From contig NW_026971414.1 of NCBI RefSeq assembly GCF_963678635.1, positions 62,001 through 126,000 of the forward strand: a stretch of DNA of 64,000 nt. Reading direction: 5' to 3'. Shown here piece after piece: positions 34,465 through 46,421 of the stretch (positions are counted from its first letter, which is position 1; the number at the start of each line of letters is the position of its first letter). This DNA is from Symsagittifera roscoffensis. Lineage: Eukaryota > Xenacoelomorpha > Acoela > Convolutidae. The notes beneath the pieces were generated by a model. That model was not told the DNA's origin. It saw only the letters and a program-made list of their open reading frames with translations, and made no database searches. The position numbers were made by a program, and so were the translations under genes.

Positions 34465-36540
34465 TAGTATAGCGGCATTCAATTTGGTTGTTTAAAATGA
34501 GAAGAGAACTGTCAATTGTGTGAGGCATACCATTTCGCAAAAATTAAGAAGGTGTTAGTAGGTTAAGAAATTGATTAGGGTGTGAGTTGTTCAGAAAAAG
34601 CTGCAGAATTAGCTGAAAAGTTCGAAAAAATTATAACCGATTATAATTCATGATAATCTATCAGGCACTTACACATTAACATAACCCTCACATGTGTCTA
34701 CGCCTTACAACTATTTACTCAACTAGTATAGCGGCATTTAATTTGGTTGCTAAAATTGAGAAGAGAACTGTTAATTGTGTGAGGCATACCATTTCGCAAA
34801 AATGAAGAAGGTGTTAGTAGGTTAAGAAATTGATTAGGGTGTGAGTTGTTCAGAAAAAGCTGCAGAATTAGCTGAACAGTTCGAAAAAATTATAACCGAT
34901 TATAATTCATGATAATCTATCAGGCACTTACACATTAACATAACCCTCACATGTGTCTACGCCTTACAACTATTTACTCCTTTAGTATAGCGGCATTCAA
35001 TTTGGTTGTTTAAAATGAGAAGAGAACTGTCAATTGTGTGAAGCAGACCATTTCGCAAAAATTAAGAAGGTGTTAGTAGGTTAAGAAATCGATTAGGGTG
35101 TGAGTTGTTCAGAAAAAGCTGCAGAATTGGCTGAACAGTTCGAAAAAATTATAACCGATTATAATTCATGATAATCTATCAGGCACTTACACATTAACAT
35201 ACCCCTCACATATGTCTACGTCTTACAACTATTAACTCAACTAGTATAGCGGCATTTAATTTGGTTGCTAAAATTGAGAAGAGAACTGTTAATTGTGTGA
35301 GGCATACCATTTCGCAAAAATGAAGAAGGTGTTAGTAGGTTATGAAATCGATTAGGGTGTGAGTTATTCAGAAAAAGCTGCAGGTTTGGCTGAACAGTTC
35401 GAAAGAGTTATTAAAGATTATAATTCATGATAATCTATCAGGAACTCACCCCTTAACTTACCCCTCAAGTGTGTTTACGCCTTACAACTATTTACTCCTT
35501 TAGTATAGCGGCATTCAATTTGGTTGTTTAAAATGAGAAGAGAACTGTCAATTGTGTGAGGCATACCATTTCGCAAAAATTAAGAAGGTCTTAGTAGGTT
35601 AAGAAATCGATTAGGGTGTGAGTTGTTCAGAAAAAGCTGCAGAATTGGCTGAACAGTTCGAAAAAATTATAACCGATTATAATTCATGATAATCTATCAG
35701 GCACTTACATATTAACAAACCCCTCACATGTGTCTACGCCTTACAACTATTTACTCAACTAGTATAGCGGCATTAAATTTGGTTGCTAAAATTGAGAAGA
35801 GAACTGTTAATTGTGTGAGGCATACCATTTAGCAAAAATGAAGAAGGTGTTAGTAGGTTAAGAAATCGATTAGGGTGTGAGTTATTCAGAAAAAGCTGCA
35901 GGTTTGGCTGAACAGTTCGAAAGAGTTATTAAAGATTATAATTCATGATAATCTATCAGGAACTTACCCCATAACTTACCCCTCAAGTGTGTTTACGCTT
36001 TTACAACTATTTACTCCTTTAGTATAGCGGCATTCAATTTGGTTGTTTAAAATGAGAAGAGAACTGTCAATTGTGTGAGGCATACCATTTCGCAAATATT
36101 AAGAAGGTGTTAGTAGGTTAAGAAATCGATTAGGGTGTGAGTTGTTCAGAAAAAGCTGCAAAATTGGCTGAACAGTTCGAAAAAATTATAACCGATTATA
36201 ATTCATGATAATCTATCAGGCACTTACACATTAACATACCCCTCACATGTGTCTACGCCTTACAACTATTTACTCAACTAGTATAGCGGCATTTAATTTG
36301 GTTGCTAAAATTGAGAAGAGAACTGTTAACTGTGTGAGGCATACCATTTAGCAAAAATGAAGAAGGTGTTAGTAGGTTAAGAAATCGATTAGGGTGTGAG
36401 TTGTTCAGAAAAAGCTGCAGAATTGGCTGAACAGTTCGAAAAAATTATAACCGATTATAATTCATGATAATCTATCAGGCAATTACACATTAACATACCC
36501 CTCACATGTGTCTACGCCTTACAACTATTTACTCAACTAG
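34465..36540. repeat. dimeric (about 518 bp) higher-order block in the satellite
   Basis: Two monomer types alternate. One has CTCAACTAGTATAGCGGCATT with GGTTGCTAAAATTGAG, the other CTCCTTTAGTATAGCGGCATT with GGTTGTTTAAAATGAG. From 34723 to 36270 the order is strictly alternating. Confidence 0.75.
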
Positions 36541-39500
36541 TATAGCGGCATTTAATTTGGTTGCTAAAATTGAGAAGAGAAGTGTTAATTGTGTGAGGCA
36601 TGCCATTTAGCAAAAATGAAGAAAGTGTTAGTAGGTTAAGAAATCGATTAGGGTTTGAGTTATTCAGAAAAAGCTGCAGGTTTGGCTGAACAGTTCCAAA
36701 GAGTTATTTAAGATTATAATTCATGATAATCTATCAGGAACTTACCCCATAACTTACCCCTCAAGTGTGTTTACGCTTTTACAATTATTTACTCACTTAG
36801 TATAGCGGCATTCAATTTGGTTGCTTAAAATGAGAAGAGAATTGTTAATTGTGTGAGGTATACCATTTCGCAAAAATTAAGAAGGTGTCAGTAGGTTAAG
36901 AAATCGATTAGGGTGTGAGTAGTTCAGAAAAAGCTGCAGAATTGGCTGAACAGTTCCAAAAAATTATTACAGATTATAATTCATGATAATCTATCAGGCA
37001 GTTACACATTAACATACCCCTCACAGGTGTCTACGCCTGGCAATTATTTACTCAGTTAGTTTAGCGGCATTCAATTTGGTTGTTTAAAATGAGAAGAGAA
37101 CTGTTAATTGTGTGAGGCATACCATTTCGCAAAAATTAAGAAGGTGTTTGTAGGTTAATAATTCGATTAGGGTGTGAGTAGTTCAGAAAAAGCTGCAGAA
37201 TTGGCTGAACAGTTCAAAAAAATTATTACAGATTATAATTCATGATAATCTATCAGGCACTTACACATTAACATACCCCTCACATGTGTCTACGCCTTAC
37301 AACTATGTACTCAACTGGTATAGCGTCATTTATTTGGTTGCTAAAATTGAGAAGAGAACTGTTAATTGTGTGAGGCATACCATTTCGCAAAAATGAAGAA
37401 GGTGTTAGTAGGTTAAGAAATCGATTAGGGTGTGAGCTATTCAGAAAAAGCTGCAGGTTTGGCTGAACAGTTCGAAAGCGTTATTAAAGATTATAATTCA
37501 TGATAATCTATCAGGAACTTACACATTAACATACCCCTCACATGTGTTTACGCCTTACAACTATTTACTCATCTAGTATAGCGGCATTTAATTTGGTTGT
37601 TAAAATTGAGAAGAGAACTGTTAATTGTGTGAGGCATACCATTTCGCAAAAATTAAGAAAGTGTTAGTAGGTTAAGAAATCGATTAGGGTGTGAGTAGTT
37701 CAGAAAAAGCTGCAGAAATGGCTGAACAGTTCAAAAAAGTTATTACAGATTGTAATTCATGATAATCTATCAGGAACTTGCCCCTTAACTTACCCCTCAA
37801 ATGTGTTTACGCCTTACAACTATTTACTCACTTTGTATAGCGGCATTTAATTTGGTTGTTAAAAAATGAGAAGAGAACTCTTAATTGTGTGAGGCATACC
37901 ATTTCGCAAAAACTAAGAAGGTGTTAGTAGGTTAAGAAATCGACTGGGGTGTGAGTAGTTCAGAAAAGCTGCAGGTTTGACTGAACAGTTCGAAAAAGTT
38001 ATTACAGATTATAATTCATGATAATCCTTCAGGAACTTACCCCTTAACTTACCCCTCAAATGTGTTTATGCCTTACAACTATTTACTCATCTAGTATAGC
38101 GGCATTTAATTTGGTTGTTAAAATTGAGAAGAGAATTGTTAATTGTGTGAGGCATACCATTTCGCAAAAATTAAGAGGGTGTTAGTAGGTTAAGAAATCG
38201 ATTAGGGTGTGACTAGTTCAGAAAAAGCTTCAGGTTTGGCTGAACAGTTCGAAAAAGATATTACAGATTATAATTCATGATAATCCTTCAGGAACTTACC
38301 CCTTAACTTACCCCTCAAATGTGTTTATGCCTTACAACTATTTACTCGCTTAGTATAGCGGCATTTAATTTTGTTGTTAAAATTGAGAAGAGAGTTGTTA
38401 TTTGTGTGAGGCATACCATTTTGCAAAAACTAAGAAGGTGTTAGTAGGTTAAGGAATCGATTAGGATGTGAGTAGTTCTGAAAAAGCTGCAGGTTTGGCT
38501 GAACAGTTCGAAAAAATTATTACAAATTGTAATTCACGATAATCTATCAGGCTCTTACCCCTTAACTTACCCCTCACATGTGTTTACGCCTTACAACTAT
38601 TTACTCATCTAGTATAGCGGCATTTAATTTGGTTGTTAAAATTGAGAAGAGAATTGTTAATTGTGTGAGGCATACCATTTCGCAAAAATTAAGAGGGTGT
38701 TAGTAGGTTAAGAAATCGATTAGGGTGTGACTAGTTCAGAAAAAGCTTCAGGTTTGGCTGAACAGTTCAAAAAAGATACTACAGATTATAATTCATGATA
38801 ATCCTTTAGGAACTTACCACTTAACTTACCCCTCAAATGTGTTTATGCCTTACAACTATTTACTCACTTAGTATAGCGGCACTTAATTTGGTTGTTAAAA
38901 TGAGGAGAGAACTGTTAATTGTGTGAGGCATACCATTTCGCAAAAATTAAGAAGGTGTTAGTAGGTTAAGAAATCGATTAGGATGTGAGTAGTTCTGAAA
39001 AAGCTGCAGGTTTCGCTGAACAGTTCGAAAAACTTATTACAGATTGTAATTCATGATAATCTATCAGGCTCTTACCCCTTAACTTGACCCTCACATGTGT
39101 CTACGCCTCACAACTATTTACTCATCTAGTATAGCGGCATTTAATTTGGTTGTTAAAATTGAGAAGAGAATTGTTAATTGTGTGAGGCATACCATTTCGC
39201 AAAAATTAAGAAGGTGTTAGTAGGTTCAGAAATCGATTAGGATGTGAGTAGTTCTGAAAAAGCTGCAGGTTTGGCTGAACAGTTCGAAAAACTTATTACA
39301 GATTGTATATCATGATAATCTATCAGGCGCCTACCCCTTAACTTACCCCTCACATGTGTCTACGCCTTACAACTATTTACTCACTTAGTATAGCGGCACT
39401 TAATTTGGTTGTTAAAAATGAGAAGAGAACTGTTAATTGTGTGAGGCATACCATTTCGCAAAAATTAAGAAGGTGTTAGTAGGTTAAGAAATCGATTATG

Positions 39501-40639
39501 ATATGAGTAGTTCTGAAAAAGCTGCAGGTTTGGCTGAACAGTTCGAAAAAGCTATTACAGATTATAATTCATGATAATCTATCAAGAACTTACCCCTTAA
39601 CTTACACCTCAAATGTGTTTACGCCTTACAACTATTTACTCACTTAGTATAGCGGCATTTAATTTTGTTGTTAAAAATGAGAAGAGAACTGTTAATTGTG
39701 TGAGGCATACCATTTTGCAAAAATTAAGAAGGTGTTAGTAGGTTAAGAAATCGATTAGGATGTGAGTAGTTCTGAAAAAGCTGCAGGTTTGGCTGAACAG
39801 TTCGAAAAAGTTATTACAGATTGTAATTCATGATAATCTATCAGGCTCTTACCCCTTAACTTACCCCTCACATGTGTCTACGCCTTACAACTATTTACTC
39901 ACGTAGTATAGCGGCACTTATTTTAGTTGTTAAAAATGGTTAATTGTGCGAGGCATACCATTTCGCAAAAATTAAGAAGGTGTTAGTAGGTTAAGAAATC
40001 GATTAGGATGTGAGTAGTTCTGAAAAAGCTGCAGGTTTGGCTGAACAGTTCGAAAAAGTTATTACAGATTATAATTCATGATAATCTATCAGGCTGTTAC
40101 CCCTTAACTTACCCCTCACATGTGTTTACGCCTTACAACTATTTACTCACTTAGTATAGCGGCATTTAATTTTGTTGTTAAAAATGAGAAGAGAACTGTT
40201 AGTTGTGTGAGGCATACCATTTTGCAAAAATTAAGAAGGTGTTAGTAGGTTAAGAAATCGATTAGGATGTGAGTAGTTCTGAAAAAGCTGCAGGTTTGGC
40301 TGAACAGTTCGAAAAAGTTATTACAGATTATAATTCATGATAATCTATCAGGCTCTTACCCCTTAACTTACCCCTCACATGTGTTTACGCCTTACAACTC
40401 TTTACTCACTTAGTATAGCGGCAATTAATTTGGTTGTTAAAACTGAGAAGAGAACTGTTAATTGTGTGAGGCATACCATTTCGCAAAAATTAAGAAGGTA
40501 TTAGTAGGTTAGGAAATCGATTAGGATGTGAGTAGTACTGAAAAAGCTGCAGGTTTGGCTGAACAGTTCGAAAAAGTTATTACAGATTATAATTCATGAT
40601 AATCTATCAGAAACTTACCCCTTAACTTACCCCTCACAT

Positions 40640-42230
40640 GTGTCTACGCCTTACAACTATTTATCCACTTAGTATAGCGGCACTTAATTTGGTTGTTAAA
40701 AATGAGAAGAGAACTGATAATTGTGTGAGGCATACCATTTCGCAAAAATTAAGAAGGTGTTATTAGGTTAAGAAATCGATTAGGATGTGAGTAGTTCTGA
40801 AAAAGCTGCAGGTTTGGCTGAACAGTTCGAAAAAGTTATTACAGATTGTAATTCATGATAATCTATCAGGCTCTTACCCCTTAACTTACCCCTCACATGT
40901 GTCTACGCCTTACAACTATTTACTCACTTAGTATAGCGGCACTTAATTTGGTTGTTAAAAATGAGAAGAGAACTGTTAATTGTGTGAGGCATACCATTTC
41001 GCAAAAATTAAGAAGGTGTTAGTAGGTTAAGAAATCGATTATGATATGAGTAGTTCTGAAAAAGCTGCAGGTTTGGCTGAACAGTTCGAAAAAGTTATTA
41101 CAGATTATAATTCATGATAATCCATCAAGAACTCACCCCTTAACTTACACCTCAAATGTGTTTACGCCTTACAACTATTTACTCACTTAGTATAGCGGCA
41201 TTTAATTTTGTTGTTAAAAATGAGAAGAGAACTGATAATTGTGTGAGGCATACCATTTCGCAAAAATTAAGAAGGTGTTATTAGGTTAAGAAATCGATTA
41301 GGATGTGAGTAGTTCTGAAAAAGCTGCAGGTTTGGCTGAACAGTTCGAAAAAGTTATTACAAATTGTAATTCATGATAATCTATCAGGCTCTTACCCCTT
41401 AACTTACCCCTCACATGTGTCTACGCCTTACAACTATTTATCCACTTAGTATAGCGGCACTTAATTTGGTTGTTAAAAATGAGAAGAGAACTGATAATTG
41501 TGTGAGGCATACCATTTCGCAAAAATTAAGAAGGTGTTATTAGGTTAAGAAATCGATTAGGATGTGAGTAGTTCTGAAAAAGCTGCAGGTTTGGCTGAAC
41601 AGTTCGAAAAAGTTATTACAGATTGTAATTCATGATAATCTATCAGGCTCTTACCCCTTAACTTACCCCTCACATGTGTCTACGCCTTACAACTATTTAC
41701 TCACTTAGTATAGCGGCACTTAATTTGGTTGTTAAAAATGAGAAGAGAACTGTTAATTGTGTGAGGCATACCATTTCGCAAAAATTAAGAAGGTGTTAGT
41801 AGGTTAAGAAATCGATTATGATATGAGTAGTTCTGAAAAAGCTGCAGGTTTGGCTGAACAGTTCGAAAAAGTTATTACAGATTATAATTCATGATAATCC
41901 ATCAAGAACTCACCCCTTAACTTACACCTCAAATGTGTTTACGCCTTACAACTATTTACTCACTTAGTATAGCGGCATTTAATTTTGTTGTTAAAAATGA
42001 GAAGAGAACTGTTAATTGTGTGAGGCATACCATTTTGCAAAAATTAAGAAGGTGTTAGTAGGTTAAGAAATCGATTAGGATGTGAGTAGTTCTGAAAAAG
42101 CTGCAGGTTTGGCTGAACAGTTCGAAAAAGTTATTACAGATTGTAATTCATGATAATCTATCAGGCTCTTACCCCTTAACTTACCCCTCACATGTGTCTA
42201 CGCCTTACAACTATTTACTCACGTAGTATA
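40640..42230. repeat. trimeric (about 779 bp) higher-order block in the satellite
   Basis: Diagnostic variants recur every three monomers: TTATCCACTTAGTATAGCGG at about 40660 and 41438, ATTATGATATGAGTAG at about 41037 and 41816, and CCATCAAGAACTCACC at about 41123 and 41899. Confidence 0.7.
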
Positions 42231-43042
42231 GCGGCACTTATTTTGGTTGTGAAAACAAAAATGAGAAGAGATTTGTTAATTGTGTGAGGCATACCATTTT
42301 GCAAAAATTAAGAAGGTGTTAGTAGGCTAAGAAATCGATTATGATATGAGTAGTTCTGAAAAAGCTGCAGGTTTGGCTGAACAGTTCGAAAAAGTTATTA
42401 CAGATTATAATTCATGATAATCCATCAGGCTCTTACCCCTTAACTTACCCCTCACATGTGTTTACGCCTTACAACTCTTTACTCACTTAGTATAGCGGCT
42501 TTAATTTTGTTGTTAAAATTGAGAAGAGAGTTGTTATTTGTGTGAGGCATACCATTTTGCAAAAACTAAGAAGGTGTTAGTAGGTTAAGAAATCGATTAG
42601 GATGTGAGTCGTTCTGAAAAAGCTGCAGGTTTGGCTGAACAGTTCGAAAAAATTATTACAGATTGTAATTCATGATAATCTAGCAGGCTCTTACCCCTTA
42701 ACTTACCCCTCACATGTGTTTACGCCTTACAACTATTTATTCACTTAGTATAGCGGCATTCAATTTGGTTGTTAAAGATGAGAAGAGAACTGTTAATTGT
42801 GTGAGGCATACCATTTCGCAAAAATTAAGAAGGTATTAGTAGGTTGAGAAATCGATTAGGGTGGTGAGTAGTTCAGAAAAAGCTGCAGGTTTGGCTGAAC
42901 AGTTCGAAAAAATTATTACAGATTATAATTCATGATAATCTATCAGGAACTTACCCCTTAATTTACCCCTCAAATGTGTTTACGCCTTACAACTATTTAC
43001 TCACTTAGTATAGCGGCATTTAATTTGATTGTTAAAAATCAG

Positions 43043-44085
43043 CCCGGGATGACCAAAAATACTAGTCATACAATTTCCATATATGGAAAAACGCTAGTCA
43101 TACACTTTCCATGCAATTCCATACGTACAGAAAATTGCATGAAATGTCTATGATTAGTATTTTTTTCATATATGGAAATTGTATAACTAGCATTTTTCCA
43201 TAAACCAAAAATATTGATTTTTTACATTTTAATTTCTCAAAATTTTTTGGCTGTGTTCGTAACCGAACACAAATGACATAAACCTTGATTACTCAAACGT
43301 AGTAACCAACGGTTTGGCCGACTCGCATTAACAATGCATTGGAAACAACCTGATATGTGTTACTTCTGTCTCAGACAATTAACATTACGAAAGTAGTGAA
43401 CTTTTAAATTTTGGCAATAATTTTCAAAGATGATTATTTTTAAAATTTGAATGTTTAAATTACCAGACATTTATCAAGGCATACAAAAACATGTCATACA
43501 AAGAAAGAGGAGTCTTAAACGTTTTTGAAAAAAGTTACGAAGAGAAAAGGAAAAAAATCCAATATTAGTATATCCAGGACTACGTTATACACACAAAAAT
43601 TGAATTTTGCATGCAAAATTTTTTTTTTCAAAAAATGTTTGTTTGAATACAAAAATCAATTTGCAGTTGAAAAAAAAACACAAAAAAAGTCGTCGCCATC
43701 AAAAAAATGCTAGTCATACAATTTCCATATATGGAAATTGTATGACTAGTGTTTTTTTTTCAGAAAAAAAAATAAAAAAAAGTCGAAGTTTTCAGTCGTA
43801 GCAGCCCAAAAAACGCTTAAAGGTTTTGCAAGCAGTAGAATTGATTGTTCAAAGTTTTTTTTTCACAACAAAAAATTTTAAAAAAAATTCTAATCATACA
43901 ATTTCAATATATTTTTTTATGAAGAGATACCAATTTCGATACCAAAACAACTATAAAACACCTTTGAAATTCGATTAAATTCATTTTGCAAGAATGTATG
44001 AAATATGTATGACCAGCATTTTTCCATAGACTAAGTGTATGAAATTGTATGATTAGCATTTTCGGTCTATAGAGGTCACCCCGGG
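43043..44085. mobile_element. CCCGGG-end non-autonomous DNA transposon inserted in the satellite
   Basis: Starts CCCGGGATGACC (43043) and ends GGTCACCCCGGG (44085), which are inverted with one mismatch. Satellite sequence stops at ...GTTAAAAATCAG on the left and resumes with AGAAGATAATTGTTAATTGT on the right. The interior holds repeated CTAGTCATACAATTTCCATA and its inverse. It shares GGACTACGTTATACACAC and TTTTGCATGCAAA.TTTTT with the copies at 31798 and 46422. ORFs inside are Lys-rich shadows. No transposase is encoded. Confidence 0.8.
43710..43749. repeat. perfect 40-bp palindrome
   Basis: CTAGTCATACAATTTCCATA is followed at once by its exact reverse complement. Related arms occur near 43063 and 43165-43200, and single arms near both element ends, so the unit is a subterminal repeat of the transposon. 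Confidence 0.9.
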
Positions 44086-44174
44086 AGAAGATAATTGTTA
44101 ATTGTGTGAGGCATACCATTTCGCAAAAATTAGGGTGTTAAAAGGTTAAGAAATCGATCAGAAAAAGCTGCAGG
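44086..44174. repeat. satellite remnant right of the inserted transposon
   Basis: Contains AATTGTGTGAGGCATACCAT, TTCGCAAAAATTAGGGTGTT and AGAAAAAGCTGCAGG (44160-44174). Removing the transposon leaves 242 bp between the last two GCTGCAGG marks, close to one monomer, so this is the array's true right edge. Confidence 0.85.
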
Positions 44175-44295
44175 TATAATTCTGACCCGAGAGCCTGTCT
44201 TAGGGTTGTCCATAAAAGAATCTGTGTCGATTTTGTTGATGATATGGCTTAAATTTATTTCTCATTTGTTATAGATGCTATTTTTTAAAACTTAC

Positions 44296-44497
44296 TTGTG
44301 ATATCTTCATCTTTGTAAGACTTGCATTCTCCCTGGAAGCAATATTTCCAAATACCACCATGGATGTCAATGCCTTCATATCCGGGTACATCCGACCATC
44401 TGTAACCATAAGTAGAATGGGCAGAAAGGGAGAGTGTGCAACTGACAACAAAGAGCGCCAGTGCCGTTGCGGCGAGAAATGATTTGCGCGGCATCAT
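44296..44497 (-). CDS. first coding exon of a claudin/PMP22-like membrane protein
   Basis: ATG at 44497 (a second Met follows at 44494). After RK comes a hydrophobic segment, FLAATALALFVVSCTLSLSA (residues about 6-25), fitting a first membrane span or signal anchor. It is followed by a short extracellular stretch with Trp, then GIWKYCFQGEC (about residues 52-62). Trp...Gly-(Leu/Ile)-Trp-x2-Cys-x(n)-Cys is the signature of the first extracellular loop of claudin/PMP22 family proteins; here the Cys spacing is four residues. The frame ends at an exact GTAAGT donor (GTAAG complementary to 44291-44295), giving an exon of 202 bp and phase 1. The next exon would lie to the left, where the satellite remnant, transposon and array follow. 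I found no matching exon, so the gene may have a very large intron or be disrupted. A secreted protein is the alternative. Confidence 0.5.
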
Positions 44498-44865
44498 TTA
44501 GTTTCTGAGGCAAATTTTCTGGTTTTTAAAACAGTTTTTTAGTTTAGTAAGAAAAACCACAATGCTTGTGTTAGAATTAGATGCTGTTTTTGCAATCAAA
44601 TTTGAACGCACATGTAATTCATGAATGTTTTCCTGTTTTGTGATGAAAAAACAGAGGAATAAAAATCGCTTTGCAGACGAAAAACTGCTTCTATATGAAC
44701 CAGTAAAACTAAAACAAATTTATCAAATGAAACTACCAAGTAATTGCATATGCATTTTGCTCACAGTTACTTGCATGCCAGCTACGAAAATGAAGCATAA
44801 CTAAACACCATTTACAGAAATTCATTTACGAAAAAAGCATGTTTGAACACAGTTTGCAAAAGTAT
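44498..44865. other. upstream flank of the claudin-like exon
   Basis: A/T-rich. No TATA box or initiator can be singled out. It ends at the 10-bp direct repeat of the next element. Confidence 0.3.
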
Positions 44866-45853
44866 CGGCTGAAGTCGTGCTAGGGATTTTAGCAGACCGG
44901 TTTTTTAGCAGACCATTATTTTAGCAAAGAACAATTATAAAGTCAAATAGCTAACTTCAAACATGGCCTTGGCTATTAGCGACCAGGTTACATAGCAGTA
45001 TTTAGACAACCGCGTATTCAGACTCGTCAGTTATTTAGACATATACAGTTTCAACCAAACAGAATCGAGACAAAGAAGAAATTAATAGATAAATATGATT
45101 TATTTTGGATTATTTGTGTCTTTTCTCGATTCTGATTGGTTCATACAGTATTTGTCTAAATAATGACGAGTCTAAATACAGGCTGCACTCCTGGCGACCC
45201 TTTGTTCCGCTGCGCTTCAATTCAACACGAATTTAATGTGCGCGTTAATCTTTATTTTGCCGCTAATTTAGACTGTTGTGTTTTTGAAGTTGACAGTTTT
45301 GTTGACAAATCGTGAAATACATGTCTTAATTGGGGAATTTGGCCCAGAGTGAGCGTCTTTTTGAGCCTGTCAATCAATCATCTATCACTTCACTACGTTG
45401 TTCTGCTAAAAGAATCATTTGGTGGAATCCCTCATGCGCGAAGGACCAAATGCTCAAAAATATATATCAGCCAATCAGATTTCAGTAATCCAAAATTTTG
45501 AAAGTAGATAAACATTTCCAGGGACTGGAGTTTTGATATTGACTGATTATAAAAACGGCAGAGTAATGCAAAATTTTCAAATAGTCATTGGCCGCCGCAA
45601 AACTTGGACAAATTTTACATTTCAAGGGTTTCGTAATGAAAGAAGCAAAATTTTGCTTCATTGAATTAATTTTAATTGAAAAGCAATTGCGTCTTTTTAA
45701 AATTTTACTTTCGACCAATTTTGTTTTCGCTCTTCCGCACACGAGTTTTTTCGCACATTCGGTCCTTCGAGCATTAGAATAGCCCCCGACTCATTTTTCT
45801 TTTTTTACGCTAAATGACTGGTCTGCTAAAAATGATCGGTCCCCGGCTGAAGT
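44866..45853. mobile_element. non-autonomous transposon with TAGCAGACC inverted ends and 10-bp flanking repeat
   Basis: CGGCTGAAGT stands at 44866-44875 and again at 45844-45853 and is the probable target-site duplication. The inner ends are inverted: GGATTTTAGCAGACCGG and TTTTTTAGCAGACCATTATT on the left, GACTGGTCTGCTAAAAATGA on the right (45813-45832). The body is 968 bp, with no transposase. A 9-10 bp duplication suits Mutator-like elements best, but the ends are short. The ORFs at 45482-45742 (minus) and 45588-45782 (plus) overlap and match nothing. Confidence 0.7.
45013..45180. repeat. foldback hairpin inside the transposon
   Basis: The left arm 45013-45075 (ATTCAGACTCGTCAGTTATT, CAAACAGAATCGAGA) is the imperfect inverse of 45121-45180 (TCTCGATTCTGATTGGTTCA, AATAATGACGAGTCTAAATA). 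The arms are about 60 bp around a 45-bp loop. Confidence 0.8.
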
Positions 45854-46091
45854 AGATCTTATTTTCACGTTAAGTTGTTACTTGACTAGCTGGTTTACTT
45901 AAACTGTGTTTTGTTCAAATAAAAAAAAAACATTTCGATTTCTTTTTTAATGGAAAACCTAATTGTACTGGCTTCAGTTTTCCTCCAAAAAAATTGGTTG
46001 ATTTTTTCTTTAATAGTACGCGTGATAATTTCCATATCATAAATGTTAAACATGAAGTGTGCATGTATAACGCTCTCAAATTCCTAAGTAT

Positions 46092-46421
46092 GTGCAATCC
46101 ACTCAACCATTTATATTCATTTTAGAGTCTTAAAGATAAATAAGGGTAATTTAGGCAATTAAGGATAAGAAACAGGTAATCTGGATTTCAACAAAGTAAG
46201 AAAATCTGATTTGACAAGACTGTTCGTACGCCCGGGCAAAGCCTTGAAAGTTCCGACTACTATTCAGGCCAACTGAGAAGTTTTTCTTGGTTGAATAATA
46301 GAAAAATTGCCCACAAGATATTTGAAACATCGGGGTGTGTTTATTGTCTCGTATTGTGATGATAAGATTAAATTTCTAGCCTCAATAAAGTTTGCAAGGC
46401 ATCAATTTGCTTCCTACGCAT
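46092..46421. repeat. dispersed repeat, copy 2
   Basis: Matches 31468-31797 at most positions, ending in the same ATCAATTTGCTTC.TAC.. just left of the transposon end. That both copies share this flank means the transposon and this segment moved or were duplicated together. Confidence 0.65.

Larger units (their letters stand above)
32403..43042. repeat. 259-bp satellite array, about 41 monomers
   Basis: GCTGCAG(G/A) marks each monomer at 32531, 32787, 33047, 33306, 33565, 33824, 34082 and so on to 42882. The mean period over 40 intervals is 258.8 bp. Each monomer runs through TATCAGGAACTTACCCCTTA, CGCCTTACAACTATTTACTC, AGTATAGCGGCATTTAATTT, AATTGTGTGAGGCATACCAT and TTAGTAGGTTAAGAAATCGA. After an 80-codon frame in the second monomer, no frame of 60 codons stays open across more than 10 kb, so it is not coding. 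I see no CENP-B box. Confidence 0.95.

Noticed and set aside
32403-43042. CENP-B box in the satellite
   Set aside because: No match to TTCG....A..CGGG in the consensus monomer. TTCG occurs but without the second half.
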